From positions 1 to 57,939 of the forward strand of contig CACBXW010000006.1 in assembly GCA_902543295.1 (NCBI GenBank): DNA of 57,939 nucleotides, given 5' to 3'. Made by a program: the position numbers and the translations under genes. The DNA is from an uncultured Pelagibacteraceae bacterium (GTDB taxonomy: Bacteria > Pseudomonadota > Alphaproteobacteria > Pelagibacterales > Pelagibacteraceae). Shown in pieces: positions 57,471-57,939 of the stretch (its first letter is position 1; each line of letters starts with the position of its first letter). The notes below the pieces were generated by a model, which had not been told where the DNA came from, made no database searches, and was given only the letters and a program-made list of their open reading frames with translations.

Positions 57471-57939
57471 TATCCTCTTTTCTCAATTATCTCAGAAATT
57501 TTTTTATTTCTTAAATTTGAAATATTTTTTGGTGAATTTTGTTTTGATAAGGCTTTTATACATGCTCTAATTACATTATGTGGATTTGCAGTTCCCAAAG
57601 ATTTAGCTACTATATCTTTTATACCAAGTACCTCGCAGACCGCTCTAACTGGTCCACCCGCTATTATGCCTGTTCCCTTAGGTGCAGATCTTAGTTTAAT
57701 TTTTCCAGCACCATCTTTACCATATATATCATGATGTATTGTTCGTCCGTCTCTTAAAGGTATTTGTATCAATTTTCTTCTAGCTAGTTCATTTGCTTTT
57801 TTTATTGCATCTGGTACTTGTTTTGCTTTAGCATGTGCAATACCAATTTTACCATTTTGATTTCCGACCACAACTAGAGCAGAAAAGCCAAATCTTCTTC
57901 CACCCTTAACAACTTTTGTTATTCTATTTATATGAACTA
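57470..57939 (-). CDS. rpsE: 30S ribosomal protein S5, 5' end truncated by window edge
   Basis: The frame stays open to the right edge, so the gene begins outside the window; a GTG at 57871 is internal, not the start. Translating the last 68 bases gives [20 protein letters not shown], directly continuing into [19 protein letters not shown], the S5 core, and later [13 protein letters not shown]5 is part of the decoding-fidelity region of the 30S subunit. Its TAA shares a base with the rplO ATG. Confidence 0.97.
   Translation of the reverse strand, partial: VHINRITKVVKGGRRFGFSALVVVGNQNGKIGIAHAKAKQVPDAIKKANELARRKLIQIPLRDGRTIHHDIYGKDGAGKIKLRSAPKGTGIIAGGPVRAVCEVLGIKDIVAKSLGTANPHNVIRACIKALSKQNSPKNISNLRNKKISEIIEKRG

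Noticed and set aside
57840..57871. GTG at 57871 as the start of rpsE
   Set aside because: The frame stays open upstream with conserved S5 residues (GGRRFGFSA) to the window edge, so this is internal.
1..57939. CRISPR arrays, IS elements, phage or integrase genes, rRNA genes
   Set aside because: No regularly spaced repeats, transposase or phage motifs, terminal inverted repeats or rRNA-like stretches were seen; the tRNA-Ser has no adjacent integrase or attachment-site repeat.

Overview
The window is a dense, AT-rich bacterial chromosome segment. Its gene content and order point to an alphaproteobacterium of the SAR11 clade (Candidatus Pelagibacter-like). The evidence is the very low GC with Lys/Asn/Ile-rich proteins, the almost complete lack of intergenic space, and alphaproteobacterial neighbourhoods: BamE / cytochrome bc1 chaperone / rpmF / plsX / ihfA / merR; glyA-nrdR-ribD-ribE-ribBX-ribH-nusB-thiL; dapA-smpB-folK-spoT-pyrE-pdxJ-acpS-lepB-rnc-recO. 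A soxBDAG sarcosine oxidase operon and a proton-pumping pyrophosphatase also fit. The genus is inferred from style and synteny, not from a database search. I see no insertion sequences, phage genes, CRISPR arrays or integrases. No gene-free stretch exceeds 300 bases; the longest, about 165 bases at 28229-28391, holds a tRNA-Ser and a nested dyad.

Layout. 1-2145 (+): 3' end of metY, an alpha/beta hydrolase and a methyltransferase-like protein. 2146-6433: heme A synthase (-), chorismate mutase (+), then a minus-strand run bc1 chaperone-rpmF-plsX-ihfA-merR-rpmG, with a BamE-like lipoprotein diverging at 5984. 6441-15922 (-): H+-pyrophosphatase, then a long operon transcribed from the 15.9 kb end: 2OG-Fe(II) oxygenase-like, rpiB, glyA, nrdR, riboflavin genes, nusB, thiL. 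hemB (+, 15993) diverges from it and carries a perfect Fur-box-like 7-1-7 palindrome over its start codon. 16971-24298 (-): recO, rnc, lepB, acpS, pdxJ, pyrE, spoT, folK, smpB, dapA. 24334-28228 (+): soluble lytic transglycosylase and a TPR/glycosyltransferase-9-like fusion. 28233-28327 (-): tRNA-Ser(GCT). 28392-33472 (+): soxBDAG. 33446-39521 (-): MATE exporter, trhO, O-methyltransferase, gatB, gatA, gatC. 39571-45935 (+): ruvX, pyrB, pyrC-like, plsY, topA, RidA. 45936-48037 (-): ugd-galU. Then panC (+), mgtE (-), lipB (+), and a minus-strand block rluC / secreted polysaccharide-lyase-like / rplQ-rpoA-rpsK-rpsM / adk-secY-rplO-rpsE (rpsE runs off the right edge).

The genes are mainly core: translation, riboflavin, pyrimidine, heme, lipid and cell-wall metabolism, plus C1/methylated-amine use through sarcosine oxidase. 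The most interesting signals are how the conserved clusters have been trimmed and altered. rpmD, era, fabH, rpoZ and dprA are absent from their usual slots. NrdR has both zinc knuckles changed from CxxC to CxC. The pyrB-linked dihydroorotase and the C-terminal half of RibBA have lost catalytic or metal-binding residues. SpoT lacks much of its regulatory region. Many genes are joined by 1-nt TAATG or 4-nt ATGA overlaps. I did not find a convincing wholly new multi-gene system; the best unknowns are the methyltransferase-like protein behind metY, the secreted lyase-like protein and the TPR-glycosyltransferase fusion.
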